From assembly GCF_000974785.1 (NCBI RefSeq), contig NZ_BBWV01000002.1, positions 1,139,664 to 1,203,663 of the forward strand: 64,000 bases of DNA, written 5' to 3'. Under the pieces are notes generated by a model. It was not told where the DNA came from and searched no databases. It saw only the letters and a program-made list of their open reading frames with translations. Position numbers and translations under genes: made by a program. The stretch is from Flavihumibacter petaseus NBRC 106054 (GTDB lineage: Bacteria; Bacteroidota; Bacteroidia; Chitinophagales; Chitinophagaceae). Shown piece after piece: positions 51,908-61,015 of the stretch (within the stretch, counting starts at the first letter, position 1; every line of letters starts with the position of its first letter).

Positions 51908-54361
51908 ATGAAAAGAACCTTAGCCTTACTAACACTCGCTTTAATACTCCTTAGCTTTTTCAGTTTCGCTCAAAATCCACAGGGCTCCCTTACCGGCAAA
52001 ATCGCCGATACCCAGGGTAAGCCATTTGAAGGGGCCACAGTTTCTCTCCTGAAAGCCGCTGACTCCACCCTTGTGAAAACAATTTCTACCGATAAGTCCG
52101 GCCAGTTCCGCTTCGATGAATTGCCGGCAGGCAACTACCTCATCAAATCTACCGCAGTTGGTTTCCAAACCAGTTTTCAGCCTGTCCCGGTAGCCACCGG
52201 TGCTGTCAGCCTGCCTGAATTGCGCCTGACAGCCACCTCACGCGAACTGAACGCAGTAACCGTCACTGCCAGGAAGCCCTTTATCGAACAGAAGATCGAT
52301 CGCACCATTGTGAATGTTGACGCCGCCGTTACCAATGTGGGCGCCACAGCTCTTGAAGTACTCGAAAAATCGCCTGGTGTAATGATCGATAAGGATGGCA
52401 ATATCAGCCTCAAAGGGAAGCAGGGGGTTATGGTCATGATGGATGGCAAACCCACCTACCTTACCGGCGACCAACTGACCAACCTGCTGAAGACCATGCC
52501 GGCCAGTGCCCTTGACCAGATCGAAATCATCACCAACCCTTCCGCGAAATACGACGCAGCCGGAAATTCCGGGATCATCAATATCAAGACCAAAAAGAAT
52601 AAGCAGAAAGGGTTCAACGGATCTGTTACTGCGAACTACGGCCAGGGATATTACTGGAAAACCAACAACAGCTTCAACCTGAATTACCGGACCGGTAAAG
52701 TAAACCTCTTTGCCAACGGCGGTTACAGTGTCTGGAATGGCTTTCAGACCCTCGACATCAACCGGAAATACAAAGATGCTTCATCAAAGGCGCTGACAGC
52801 CATTTTTGATCAGACCTCCCACATGAAGAACGAGAATACCAACTATAACCTTAAACTGGGTGCCGACTATTACCTGACGAACAAGACAACCCTTGGGTTC
52901 GTATTCAACGGTAGCATTTCTCCGGAAAAGCAAACCGGCAACAATACCAGCTACCTGATGAGCCCGGCCTCCGTAACCGACAGCATCATCTACTCTGCCA
53001 GCAATACAAAAGATAACTGGAAGAACAAGAGCATCAACCTGAACCTGCGCCACCAGTTTGATTCATTGGGTAAGGAACTTACTGCAGATGTGGATTATGT
53101 TTCCTACGGTTCAAAAAGCCAGCAATATTTCGATAATACGACCTATGATGCCCAGTGGAATGAAAAGTATACCGAGTCTCTGAAAGGATACCTTCCGGTT
53201 GACATCAGTATCTACTCTGCCAAGGTGGATTACACCATGCCCCTTGGTAAGGGCGGCAAACTGGAAACCGGGCTGAAAGGAAGTTATGTGAACACCGATA
53301 ACGAAGCCAATTACTACAACCTGGAGAACAACAACTGGGTGACCGATTATGGCAAGACCAATCACTTCCAGTACAAAGAAAAGATCATGGCCGGTTATGT
53401 GAACTATAATATCCAGTTGAAGAAATGGGGTATCCAGACCGGCCTCCGGTACGAGCATACCAACTATACCGGTGATCAGTTCGGCAATCCAACCCGGAAA
53501 GATTCTTCCTTCTCCAGGACTTATGGCAACCTGTTCCCGACCATCTTTGTAAGCTATGCAGCGAACGACAAAAACACTTTCGCTGTCAGCCTCGGCAGGA
53601 GAATTGACCGCCCCGCTTACCAGGACCTCAACCCCTTCATGTTCTTCCTCGATAAATTCACCTATGGCTCAGGCAACCCCTACCTGCAACCTCAGTTCAC
53701 ACAGAATGTTGAATTGACCCATACCTATAAAGGCTGGCTGACCACAACCCTGAACTACAGCCACACGAAAGACCTGTTCACGGAAACCTTCCAGCAGGAT
53801 GGCTACGCAACGATCGTTCGCCAGGGCAATATCGGTAGCCGTGACAATGCCGGACTCGCTATGAGTGCACAGATCCCGGTAAGAAAATGGTGGACAGCAA
53901 TCCTTTACGGCAATTACAGCTACAGTGTTTTCAAGGGTCAACTCTACGGTGAACCGATTGAAGTAGAAGCAGGAAATCTCACCTTTAACGTGAACAACCA
54001 GTTCAAATTCAACAAGGGCTGGAGCGCTGAACTCAGCGGTTGGTACAGAACCAAAGGCGTCGAAGGGCAGATCGTTATCATGCCAATGGGTGCAGCATCA
54101 GCGGGTTTGTCCAAACAGGTACTGAAAGGTAAGGGCAGCGTTAAACTGAATGTGCGCGATATCTTCTATACCCAGCAGGCAAAAGGCGACATCAATTTCC
54201 AGACTACTGAAGCTCATTTCCGCAACAGCCGGGATTCAAGAGTGGCCAATATCTCTTTCGTTTACCGCTTTGGCAAGCCGCTTAAAGATGCCAGGCAAAG
54301 AAGAAACACCGGAGGTGCAGGCGACGAACAGAACCGGGTGAAAATGGGCGGGAACAACTAA
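51908..54361 (+). CDS. Outer membrane TonB-receptor-like beta-barrel protein
   Basis: An 817-residue protein with signal peptide (MKRTLALLTLALILLSFFSFAQ) and a carboxypeptidase-regulatory-like domain (GSLTGKIADTQGKPFEGATV, to about 105). A plug-like domain has VLEKSPGVMIDKDGNISLKG and NPSAKYDAAGNSGIINIKTK, and an outer-membrane beta-barrel (OMP_b-brl_3 type) completes it. It is not SusC-type and lacks a SusD partner. The substrate is unknown; members are often metal- or stress-induced. It has its own promoter box and terminator. A close paralogue follows in tandem. Confidence 0.88.
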   Translation: MKRTLALLTLALILLSFFSFAQNPQGSLTGKIADTQGKPFEGATVSLLKAADSTLVKTISTDKSGQFRFDELPAGNYLIKSTAVGFQTSFQPVPVATGAVSLPELRLTATSRELNAVTVTARKPFIEQKIDRTIVNVDAAVTNVGATALEVLEKSPGVMIDKDGNISLKGKQGVMVMMDGKPTYLTGDQLTNLLKTMPASALDQIEIITNPSAKYDAAGNSGIINIKTKKNKQKGFNGSVTANYGQGYYWKTNNSFNLNYRTGKVNLFANGGYSVWNGFQTLDINRKYKDASSKALTAIFDQTSHMKNENTNYNLKLGADYYLTNKTTLGFVFNGSISPEKQTGNNTSYLMSPASVTDSIIYSASNTKDNWKNKSINLNLRHQFDSLGKELTADVDYVSYGSKSQQYFDNTTYDAQWNEKYTESLKGYLPVDISIYSAKVDYTMPLGKGGKLETGLKGSYVNTDNEANYYNLENNNWVTDYGKTNHFQYKEKIMAGYVNYNIQLKKWGIQTGLRYEHTNYTGDQFGNPTRKDSSFSRTYGNLFPTIFVSYAANDKNTFAVSLGRRIDRPAYQDLNPFMFFLDKFTYGSGNPYLQPQFTQNVELTHTYKGWLTTTLNYSHTKDLFTETFQQDGYATIVRQGNIGSRDNAGLAMSAQIPVRKWWTAILYGNYSYSVFKGQLYGEPIEVEAGNLTFNVNNQFKFNKGWSAELSGWYRTKGVEGQIVIMPMGAASAGLSKQVLKGKGSVKLNVRDIFYTQQAKGDINFQTTEAHFRNSRDSRVANISFVYRFGKPLKDARQRRNTGGAGDEQNRVKMGGNN

Positions 54362-54396
54362 TTCAACCATTGCCATTAACCTTATCCACAATACAC

Positions 54397-54432
54397 GTAA
54401 CCGGGATAACCCCCTTATCCCGGTTACTTTTT
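54397..54432 (+). terminator. Terminator between the tandem receptors
   Basis: GTAACCGGGATAA (54397-54409) is the exact complement of TTATCCCGGTTAC (54415-54427), followed by TTTTT. Confidence 0.9.
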
Positions 54433-54534
54433 CGCTCATGATAAGTTGGTTACGTACGCTTTCGTACTTGATTTGAACCGCCTGCAACATTTCACGTTAT
54501 TTTCCTTCGTTCAATGATCAATTTTACGACCGAC

Positions 54535-56991
54535 ATGAAACCCATCCTACTTATCCTGCTGCTGGGCTTACAGGCCAACCTGCTTTTCTCCCAGTCGTCC
54601 GGTACACTTACCGGTTTCATTCAGGACAATAAACAGCAACCACTGCCATCGGCAACTGCGACGTTAAAAACAAGCGATGACAAACGTCTGGTGAAAGCGG
54701 CGGTAACCGATAAGACAGGCAGGTTTGAACTTTCACAACTCCAACCGGGTTCCTACCAGCTTGATGTAACCATGGTCGGTTACGATACGATAGTCCATAA
54801 AGCAATCACCATTGCCGCAGGTGAAACCACCACCCTTCAACCATCAATACTTACCAGGAGCAATCAATCACTCGCAACGGTTACCGTCACTGCCAAAAAA
54901 CCAATGATTGAGGTGAAGGCAGATAAGACAGTGGTGAACGTGGAAGCCTATATCAGTAACGCCGGAAGCAATGCCCTGGAGGTGCTGGAAAAATCACCGG
55001 GTGTGACGGTCGACCGGGACGGAAACATCAGCCTGAAAGGAAAGCAGGGCGTAATCATCATGATCGACGGTAAACAGAGTTATCTCAGCGGGCAGGACCT
55101 GGCCGAGCTGTTGCGCAATACGCCATCCAACCAGCTCGAAGCGATTGAACTGATGACGCAGCCATCTGCCAAATTCGATGCCGCCGGCAACAGCGGGATC
55201 ATTAATATCCGTACAAAAAAAGGCAGGGCAAATGGTTTTAACGGTACGGTAAGTCTCAGTTATGTTCAGGGTGTATACCCCAAATCGCCCAATAGCATCA
55301 ACCTCAATTTTAAGAAAAACAAATGGTCGATGTTTACCGCGTTGAATTACTCTTACTGGGAAGGATTCAACGAACTCGGGATCAACAGGAAATTCCGAAA
55401 CAGCGAAGGGGGTAGCCTGAGCGCTGTTTTCGATCAGCACACCAGCGGCCGGTTTCATGGAAAAAATTACAGCGCAAGGGCAGGAGCTGACTACCAGCTG
55501 ACCAGAAAGACTACCATTGGCATGCAGGTGAACGGCACCTATAATCCACGCACGTTTTCTGCAAACGGTGTAGCCGATATCTATGATGGAAAAGGTATCC
55601 TGGACTCGAGCAATTACGCCATCTCCACCAACACTGATCCATGGAAAAACTGGGGTGCCAACCTGAACCTGCGCACCAAACTCGATACGACCGGCAGAGA
55701 GTTCAGTATGGATCTTGATTATATCAATTACCGCTCCCGCAACGAACAGAGTTCCTATAACTATACCTATTACCAACCCGGCAACATATTAGCTGACTCC
55801 TTCCTGTTGCAGGGCTACCTGCCTTCCGATATTAATATCTACAGCTTCAAAGCAGACTACGTGCATCCGTTGGGAAAATATGGTCGCATTGAAGCGGGCG
55901 TGAAGAGCAGCCTCGTTCATACTGATAACGATGCCCGGTATACGAAATGGCTGGCGGATGAAGCAACCTGGGTACCGGACCGGACCAGGAGCAATCATTT
56001 TATATACGACGAAAACATTAACGCAGCCTATGTAAATTATAACAGGGAGATCAAGAAGTGGTCGGTGCAGGCCGGGTTGAGACTTGAGCAAACCCATGCC
56101 AAAGGAAAACAACTTGCCAACGATGCAGATTTTACCAGGGATTACGTACAGCTGTTTCCCACCGTATTCACTACCTATTCACTGAATGAAAAAAACAAGT
56201 TCAACCTTTCCTACGGCCGGAGGATAGAACGCCCCAATTACCAGGACATGAACCCCTTCCAATATTTTCTTGACCAGTATACTTACCGTACGGGAAACCC
56301 GAACCTGCAACCGCAGTTCAGCCACAATATTGAGTTGTCCCACAACTTCCGTTCAGTGTTGAACACCACACTCAACTATACGCTCACAACGGATATTATC
56401 AACGATATCCTTGTACAGAACGACAGTACGAAAGTGACCTATCAAACGAAAGAGAATATCGCCCGCCGGAGGAATATCGGTATTGCCATCAGTTACAACC
56501 AGCAGCTGACCAAGTGGTGGACCATCAGCCTCTTCGGAAACGCATTTAACAATCATTTTACGGGTGAAGTCAATGGGTTGCCTCTGGATGCCAGCATCAC
56601 TTCCTTTTTAGGCAATATGAACAACCAGTTCAAGATCGGCAAAACCTGGGGCGCTGAACTGAGCGGTTTCTACAGGAGCAAGATGCAGGATGGCGGGCTG
56701 ATCATTGCAGAACCGATGGGTGTTATATCGGGAGGTGCATCGAAACAGATCCTGAAAGGGAAGGGAACATTGAAACTTACCATTGCCGATCCGTTTTATA
56801 TCCAGCGGTTCCGGGGGTATACGCAGTTCGGCTCCATTGATACAAAGATCAATGCCCGTTGGGATAACCGTAGGGTCGGTCTGACATTTACCTACAGGTT
56901 CGGAAAACAGCAACAGGGGTCCGGCAACAACCGCAGGCGCACCGGCACTGCCGAGGAAGAAAGCCGCGTTGGGGGCGGAAATCAGCAATAG
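54535..56991 (+). CDS. Outer membrane receptor-like protein, tandem paralogue
   Basis: An 818-residue paralogue of the preceding gene with the same layout: signal peptide (MKPILLILLLGLQANLLFSQ), regulatory-like domain (SGTLTGFIQDNKQQPLPSAT), plug (VLEKSPGVTVDRDGNISLKG; QPSAKFDAAGNSGIINIRTK) and beta-barrel ending TYRFGKQQQG with a glycine-rich tail. The plug is highly conserved between copies while barrel loops diverge, suggesting different ligands. It is separated from copy one by a strong terminator, so expression may be independent. ATG 54535 was chosen to begin at the signal peptide. Confidence 0.88.
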   Translation: MKPILLILLLGLQANLLFSQSSGTLTGFIQDNKQQPLPSATATLKTSDDKRLVKAAVTDKTGRFELSQLQPGSYQLDVTMVGYDTIVHKAITIAAGETTTLQPSILTRSNQSLATVTVTAKKPMIEVKADKTVVNVEAYISNAGSNALEVLEKSPGVTVDRDGNISLKGKQGVIIMIDGKQSYLSGQDLAELLRNTPSNQLEAIELMTQPSAKFDAAGNSGIINIRTKKGRANGFNGTVSLSYVQGVYPKSPNSINLNFKKNKWSMFTALNYSYWEGFNELGINRKFRNSEGGSLSAVFDQHTSGRFHGKNYSARAGADYQLTRKTTIGMQVNGTYNPRTFSANGVADIYDGKGILDSSNYAISTNTDPWKNWGANLNLRTKLDTTGREFSMDLDYINYRSRNEQSSYNYTYYQPGNILADSFLLQGYLPSDINIYSFKADYVHPLGKYGRIEAGVKSSLVHTDNDARYTKWLADEATWVPDRTRSNHFIYDENINAAYVNYNREIKKWSVQAGLRLEQTHAKGKQLANDADFTRDYVQLFPTVFTTYSLNEKNKFNLSYGRRIERPNYQDMNPFQYFLDQYTYRTGNPNLQPQFSHNIELSHNFRSVLNTTLNYTLTTDIINDILVQNDSTKVTYQTKENIARRRNIGIAISYNQQLTKWWTISLFGNAFNNHFTGEVNGLPLDASITSFLGNMNNQFKIGKTWGAELSGFYRSKMQDGGLIIAEPMGVISGGASKQILKGKGTLKLTIADPFYIQRFRGYTQFGSIDTKINARWDNRRVGLTFTYRFGKQQQGSGNNRRRTGTAEEESRVGGGNQQ

Positions 56992-57022
56992 TTTTTTCTC
57001 TATGAGTGTTAGTTTAAGGTTA

Positions 57023-57057
57023 GATCGTCCTGTTTCTACAGGACGATCATTATTTTT
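57023..57057 (+). terminator. Terminator of the second receptor
   Basis: GATCGTCCTG (57023-57032) pairs with CAGGACGATC (57039-57048), followed by ATTATTTTT. The T-run doubles as the -7 box of the next gene. Confidence 0.85.
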
Positions 57058-57058
57058 G
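57051..57058 (+). promoter_or_regulatory. Putative -7 box of yajQ
   Basis: TATTTTTG matches TAnnTTTG 19 bases before the ATG at 57078 and overlaps the T-run of the preceding terminator. Confidence 0.45.
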
Positions 57059-57077
57059 TCCGGAATAACCCAATTAT

Positions 57078-57572
57078 ATGCCATCATTTGACCTGGTCAG
57101 CAAAGTTGACCTGCAAACACTCGATAACGCCGTAAACACGGTGAAAAAAGAAATTACGAACCGTTTTGACTTCAAGGACTCCCCGGTGTCCATTGAGCTG
57201 AACAAAAAGGATTTTTTGCTGACAATCGAGGTGGAAAGCGAAATGAAACTCAACCAGGTACTGGATGTGCTCATCAGCAGGAGCATAAAGCAGGGGCTGG
57301 AAGCTACTATTTACGATATGGAAGCCAAAAAGGGATATCAGAGCGGAAAGGTGTTCAAAAAGGAAATCCCCGTCCGGAATGGCCTGAAACAGGAAGATGC
57401 TAAGAAAGTAGTGAAGCTGATCAAGGACTCTGGACTAAAGGTACAGGCTGCAATTATGGATGATATGGTCAGAATCACCGGGAAGAAAATCGATGATCTT
57501 CAGAGCGTTATATCAGCCAGTAAAACCTGGGGCCTCGGTATACCATTCCAATACGTGAATATGAAGAGCTGA
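57078..57572 (+). CDS. yajQ: YajQ family nucleotide/c-di-GMP-binding protein
   Basis: A 164-residue protein, the normal YajQ length, with two ferredoxin-like repeats. It starts PSFDLVSKVDLQTLDNAVN and contains TNRFDFKDSP and a C-terminal GLKVQAAIMDDMVRITGKK. Some homologues bind cyclic di-GMP and act with LysR-type regulators; others bind RNA or nucleotides, so the role here is open. It probably has its own promoter. Confidence 0.93.
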   Translation: MPSFDLVSKVDLQTLDNAVNTVKKEITNRFDFKDSPVSIELNKKDFLLTIEVESEMKLNQVLDVLISRSIKQGLEATIYDMEAKKGYQSGKVFKKEIPVRNGLKQEDAKKVVKLIKDSGLKVQAAIMDDMVRITGKKIDDLQSVISASKTWGLGIPFQYVNMKS

Positions 57573-57636
57573 TAATCAGCAGGTTAGCAGTGAAAATCTT
57601 TTTACCTTTGTTGAGCGGAATACCGGTGAAATAGCC

Positions 57637-57644
57637 TAATTTTG
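57637..57644 (+). promoter_or_regulatory. Putative -7 box of rpmE2
   Basis: TAATTTTG fits TAnnTTTG. A TTG at 57611-57613 lies 23 bases upstream. The expected mRNA leader would be about 50 bases and includes the hairpin at 57665-57682. Confidence 0.5.
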
Positions 57645-57664
57645 CGGTTTCGTAAAAACAAACA

Positions 57665-57682
57665 GTACGGCAAAATCCGTAC
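57665..57682 (+). promoter_or_regulatory. Leader hairpin upstream of rpmE2
   Basis: GTACGG (57665-57670) pairs perfectly with CCGTAC (57677-57682) around CAAAAT, 18 bases before the start codon. There is no T-run, so it is not a terminator. It could be an L31-binding autoregulatory element, which is an inference. Confidence 0.35.
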
Positions 57683-57700
57683 GGCCTTAAAAGCGCAAAT

Positions 57701-57949
57701 ATGAAACAAGGTATCCATCCGCAAAGTTATCGTACGGTAGTATTCAAAGACATGAGTAATGGTGTTGCGTTCCTCAGCAAATCTACCGCAGCGACAAAAG
57801 AAACTATCCAGTGGGAAGACGGTAACGAATATCCGCTGATCAAGCTGGAAATTTCCAACACATCTCACCCGTTCTTTACCGGTAAGAATGTGATGCTTGA
57901 CACCGCTGGTCGTATCGACAAATTCAAGAAGAAATACGCCAAGAAATAA
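57701..57949 (+). CDS. rpmE2: 50S ribosomal protein L31 type B
   Basis: An 82-residue L31 with no cysteine at all, hence the zinc-independent (C-minus, type B) form. It starts [20 protein letters not shown], has [19 protein letters not shown], and ends with the conserved [20 protein letters not shown]. In many bacteria this form replaces zinc-binding L31 during zinc limitation. In many Bacteroidota it is the only L31, so constitutive use is possible. A terminator follows. Confidence 0.95.
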   Translation: MKQGIHPQSYRTVVFKDMSNGVAFLSKSTAATKETIQWEDGNEYPLIKLEISNTSHPFFTGKNVMLDTAGRIDKFKKKYAKK

Positions 57950-57972
57950 CACTGGTGCAGTAAGATGTTATC

Positions 57973-58002
57973 AACCGGTCGGGCCTTCCGACCGGTTTTT
58001 TT
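57973..58002 (+). terminator. Terminator of rpmE2
   Basis: AACCGGTCGG (57973-57982) pairs with CCGACCGGTT (57988-57997), followed by TTTTT. Confidence 0.9.
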
Positions 58003-58016
58003 ATTAGCTTTAAGCC

Positions 58017-59204
58017 ATGCATTGCATCCTGTTTTCCGAAGAATATTGCCGGCCGGAAAATCTCTTTCCATTTACACTTACCAGGAGGATCCAGGACATC
58101 CGCATTGGCTTACTGACCATAAGGGAAAAATGGGAAAGATTCCTTTCGCTTCCCTCAAAGGACAAATGGGAAGGTGATTACAAGGAGTCGGAACGTTCCC
58201 TGAAAGTAGACAATTCTCTTCCTGAAGGTAATTATCTGCTCGTGCACGCGAACATCATTCCGCATGAAGCGCTGATCAGTGCAGTCATGCAACTGCAGAA
58301 CGGCGAACTGCTGGTACATCCGGATGCAGGTGCCATAGCGCTGCGTTTTACCCGCAATGAAGTGCTCGGTATACATCAGATCAGGGTGGGTCGCATGATC
58401 CAGTATGAAGACCCGGTGCATAGCATCGTCAATCCCTGGGATATCTTTCATCTGAATGAACTGGCCATTCGCCTCGACATGCAACTGGTAACGAATGGAC
58501 GCCGGTCCGCAACCCTGTCAGCCACTAATCGCGTTATGGGAGATAATCCCGTATTCCTGGAGGAAGGCGCCGAAATGGAGCATTGTATCCTCAATACCAC
58601 AGCCGGCCCCGTTTACATCGGGAAAAATGCCTTGGTGATGGAAGGAAGTTGTATCCGGGGACCATTCGCGCTGGGAGATCATGCAGTAGTGAAAATGGGT
58701 TCCCGTATTTATGGCGCTACCAGTATTGGTCCTTATTGCGTTGCTGGAGGTGAGATCAAGAATACCGTTATGATGGGATATTCCAATAAGGCGCATGATG
58801 GTTATCTTGGAGACACGGTAGTGGGAGAGTGGTGCAACCTGGGAGCGGGTACATCTTCCAGCAATGTGAAAAACAATGCCGGGCAGGTATTCGTGTATCA
58901 TCCTGCCAGCGAAGGAGGAAAAGGAATAGCCGGAATGAAATGCGGGCTGCTGATGGGTGACTACAGCAGGGCTGCAATCAATACCTCCTTCAATACCGGC
59001 ACGGTGGTGGGCGTTTCAAGCAGTGTTTTCGGCAATGGCCTGTTGCCCAAATACATTCCCAACTTCTCCTGGGGAGCAGAAGGCATCCGAAAATATGAAT
59101 TCGACAAAGCACTGAGGGATATCCGAAACTGGAAAAAATTAAAGAACAATACCTTAACTGAGCGCGAAGAAAATATCCTGAAATATATTTACGATAATTT
59201 TTAA
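58017..59204 (+). CDS. GlmU-like putative sugar nucleotidyltransferase
   Basis: A 395-residue protein with an N-terminal degenerate nucleotidyltransferase-like domain (FPFTLTRRIQDIRIGLLTIR) and a C-terminal left-handed beta-helix (about residues 180-350). The helix shows hexapeptide-type repeats such as GPVYIGKNALVMEGSCIRGP and VVGEWCNLGAGTSSSNVKNN. It belongs to the Bacteroidota GlmU-family proteins. The canonical pyrophosphorylase loop GxGTRM is missing, so the catalytic activity of the first domain is uncertain. tpiA follows 14 bases later. Confidence 0.82.
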   Translation: MHCILFSEEYCRPENLFPFTLTRRIQDIRIGLLTIREKWERFLSLPSKDKWEGDYKESERSLKVDNSLPEGNYLLVHANIIPHEALISAVMQLQNGELLVHPDAGAIALRFTRNEVLGIHQIRVGRMIQYEDPVHSIVNPWDIFHLNELAIRLDMQLVTNGRRSATLSATNRVMGDNPVFLEEGAEMEHCILNTTAGPVYIGKNALVMEGSCIRGPFALGDHAVVKMGSRIYGATSIGPYCVAGGEIKNTVMMGYSNKAHDGYLGDTVVGEWCNLGAGTSSSNVKNNAGQVFVYHPASEGGKGIAGMKCGLLMGDYSRAAINTSFNTGTVVGVSSSVFGNGLLPKYIPNFSWGAEGIRKYEFDKALRDIRNWKKLKNNTLTEREENILKYIYDNF

Positions 59205-59218
59205 ATAATACCATTCGA

Positions 59219-59980
59219 ATGAGAAAGCAAATTGCTGCAGCCAACTGGAAGATGAACTGTACTTATCAGCAAGGTGAAAAGCTTCTGGATGACATTCTGA
59301 AATCAAAGCCTTCCCTGCAACCGCAGCAAACCGTGATCTTTGCAGTACCATTTCCCTATCTCATTATGGCCAGCAGTGCCGTAGCGAACGAGAACAATGT
59401 TTCCGTTGCTGCCCAGAACTGCTATCAGAAGAAATCAGGAGCTTATACCGGAGAAGTTTCAGTAGAGATGCTGCAATCCATCGGGATCCGGTATTGCATC
59501 ATCGGGCACAGCGAAAGAAGGGAATATTTTCATGAAACGAATGCTGACCTGGCGGCAAAAACAGATTTGTTACTGGAAATGGATATCCGGCCGGTTTTTT
59601 GCTGTGGTGAAGCATTGGAAATCAGGGAAGCTGGTTCTCAGAATACCTGGGTAGAACAACAACTTCAGGAATCCCTGTTTCACCTGCCTGCAGAGAAATT
59701 GACCCGCATTGTGATCGCCTACGAACCCATCTGGGCCATAGGAACCGGAAAAACTGCATCAGCGGCACAAGCCCAGGAAATGCACGCATTTATCAGAGGC
59801 GTACTGGCTGCGAAATACGGAAAAGAAATTGCTGATGAGATCTCAATTCTTTATGGCGGTAGCGTAAAGGCAGCCAACGCAAAAGAAATTTTTGGGCAAC
59901 CGGATGTTGATGGGGGCCTGGTAGGCGGAGCATCGTTACAGGCTGAAGAATTTGTAAGCATTATCAGTGCATTAAAATAA
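59219..59980 (+). CDS. tpiA: Triosephosphate isomerase
   Basis: A 253-residue TIM-barrel enzyme interconverting dihydroxyacetone phosphate and glyceraldehyde 3-phosphate. Catalytic Lys11 is in AANWKMN, electrophile His97 in IGHSERRE, and base Glu169 in AYEPIWAIGTGKTA. The phosphate-gripping ends LYGGSVKAAN and GGLVGGASL are intact. It sits 14 bases after the GlmU-like gene and 5 bases before the hemerythrin gene, in one run. Confidence 0.97.
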   Translation: MRKQIAAANWKMNCTYQQGEKLLDDILKSKPSLQPQQTVIFAVPFPYLIMASSAVANENNVSVAAQNCYQKKSGAYTGEVSVEMLQSIGIRYCIIGHSERREYFHETNADLAAKTDLLLEMDIRPVFCCGEALEIREAGSQNTWVEQQLQESLFHLPAEKLTRIVIAYEPIWAIGTGKTASAAQAQEMHAFIRGVLAAKYGKEIADEISILYGGSVKAANAKEIFGQPDVDGGLVGGASLQAEEFVSIISALK

Positions 59981-59985
59981 ATACT

Positions 59986-60453
59986 ATGCAAAGGGCGGAA
60001 GCATTACAACCTCTTTCAAGGCAGCACAAAGCTGCCCTGATGACCTGCCTGCTGGTACGTAAGGGTGTCAGCAGGCAGGCGCCCATTGCCACCATCGTCG
60101 ATTTCATCCGGAAAAGCTGGGAGCAGGATATCGCTCCCCATATGGCGGCAGAAGAAAACGTACTGCTTCCCCTGCTGAACAGCCACCCCAAAGGCAAAGC
60201 TTTTGCCGCTACCATTCTCCGTGATCATGACCTGATCCGGACCAGCATTACCCACCTGCCGATGGACGGTACCAATTACCGGCTGCTGGGTGATATTGCC
60301 GATATGCTGGAACAACATATCCGCTACGAAGAAAGAATTGTCTTCCAGGAAATGCAGGCCTTTATCCCGGCTGACACATTGAATAAATTACATATTACCG
60401 AATCTTCCACTGCACCGGTGTGCAACACCTACCCGGTTCATTTCTGGGAATAG
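59986..60453 (+). CDS. Hemerythrin-domain protein
   Basis: A 155-residue four-helix protein with plausible di-iron ligands: His14 (LSRQHK), His52 and Glu56 (PHMAAEE), His81 (LRDHDL), and His111 and Glu115 (EQHIRYEE). The HxxxE spacing in two helices is the hemerythrin signature. Such proteins bind oxygen or sense oxygen, NO or iron. It is directly upstream of the kefF-kefC-like pair (16 and 3 base gaps), suggesting a joint stress role, which is an inference. Confidence 0.85.
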   Translation: MQRAEALQPLSRQHKAALMTCLLVRKGVSRQAPIATIVDFIRKSWEQDIAPHMAAEENVLLPLLNSHPKGKAFAATILRDHDLIRTSITHLPMDGTNYRLLGDIADMLEQHIRYEERIVFQEMQAFIPADTLNKLHITESSTAPVCNTYPVHFWE

Positions 60454-60469
60454 TTTACTAATTTTCCAT

Positions 60470-61012
60470 ATGACGAGGATTCTGATCCTGTTTGCTCACC
60501 CGGCTCTGGAGAAGTCACGGGTGCACAAACAACTTTTACGCTCTATCCCGGCAGCCCCATCAATCAGGCTGCATGACCTTTACGAACAGTATCCGGATTT
60601 TCTTATTGATGTAGAACGGGAACAACAACTATTGCTGCAACATGACCTCATTGTGTTGCAACACCCATTTTACTGGTACAGCATGCCGGCGATACTGAAA
60701 CAATGGATGGACCTCGTATTGGAACATGGCTGGGCATATGGCACAGGAGGAACAGCATTGAAAGGCAAAACTATGTTTAATGCCATCAGTTGTGGCGGCT
60801 CTGAAGCATCCTATCTTCCGGGAGGCCGGCATGAGTATTCGGTGGATGATTTCCTGATCCCGTTTAAACAAACCGCTAAACTTTGCCATATGGGCTATGG
60901 TTCACCATTCATTGTATATGGCACGCATAAACTGGATGTCACCGGAATTCAGGAAGCGGCAAAATCTTACGGCATGTGGTTATCTGAAATTGTGGAAGCA
61001 GTCAAAATCTGA
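60470..61012 (+). CDS. KefF-like NAD(P)H quinone oxidoreductase
   Basis: A 180-residue flavodoxin-fold oxidoreductase (KefF/MdaB/NQO1 family). The FMN phosphate loop lies in RILILFAHPALEKSRVHKQL. FYWYSMPAILKQWMDLVLEH, AYGTGGTALKGKTMFNAISC and the SGGSEASY-like region bind flavin and ligand. In E. coli KefF is the ancillary, activating subunit of the KefC potassium efflux system, and the antiporter gene starts three bases after this stop. Confidence 0.88.
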   Translation: MTRILILFAHPALEKSRVHKQLLRSIPAAPSIRLHDLYEQYPDFLIDVEREQQLLLQHDLIVLQHPFYWYSMPAILKQWMDLVLEHGWAYGTGGTALKGKTMFNAISCGGSEASYLPGGRHEYSVDDFLIPFKQTAKLCHMGYGSPFIVYGTHKLDVTGIQEAAKSYGMWLSEIVEAVKI

Positions 61013-61015
61013 TAC

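Noticed and set aside
58017..59204. Bifunctional GlmU
   Set aside because: The pyrophosphorylase signature loop is missing and only the beta-helix half is clear; called GlmU-like without a symbol.
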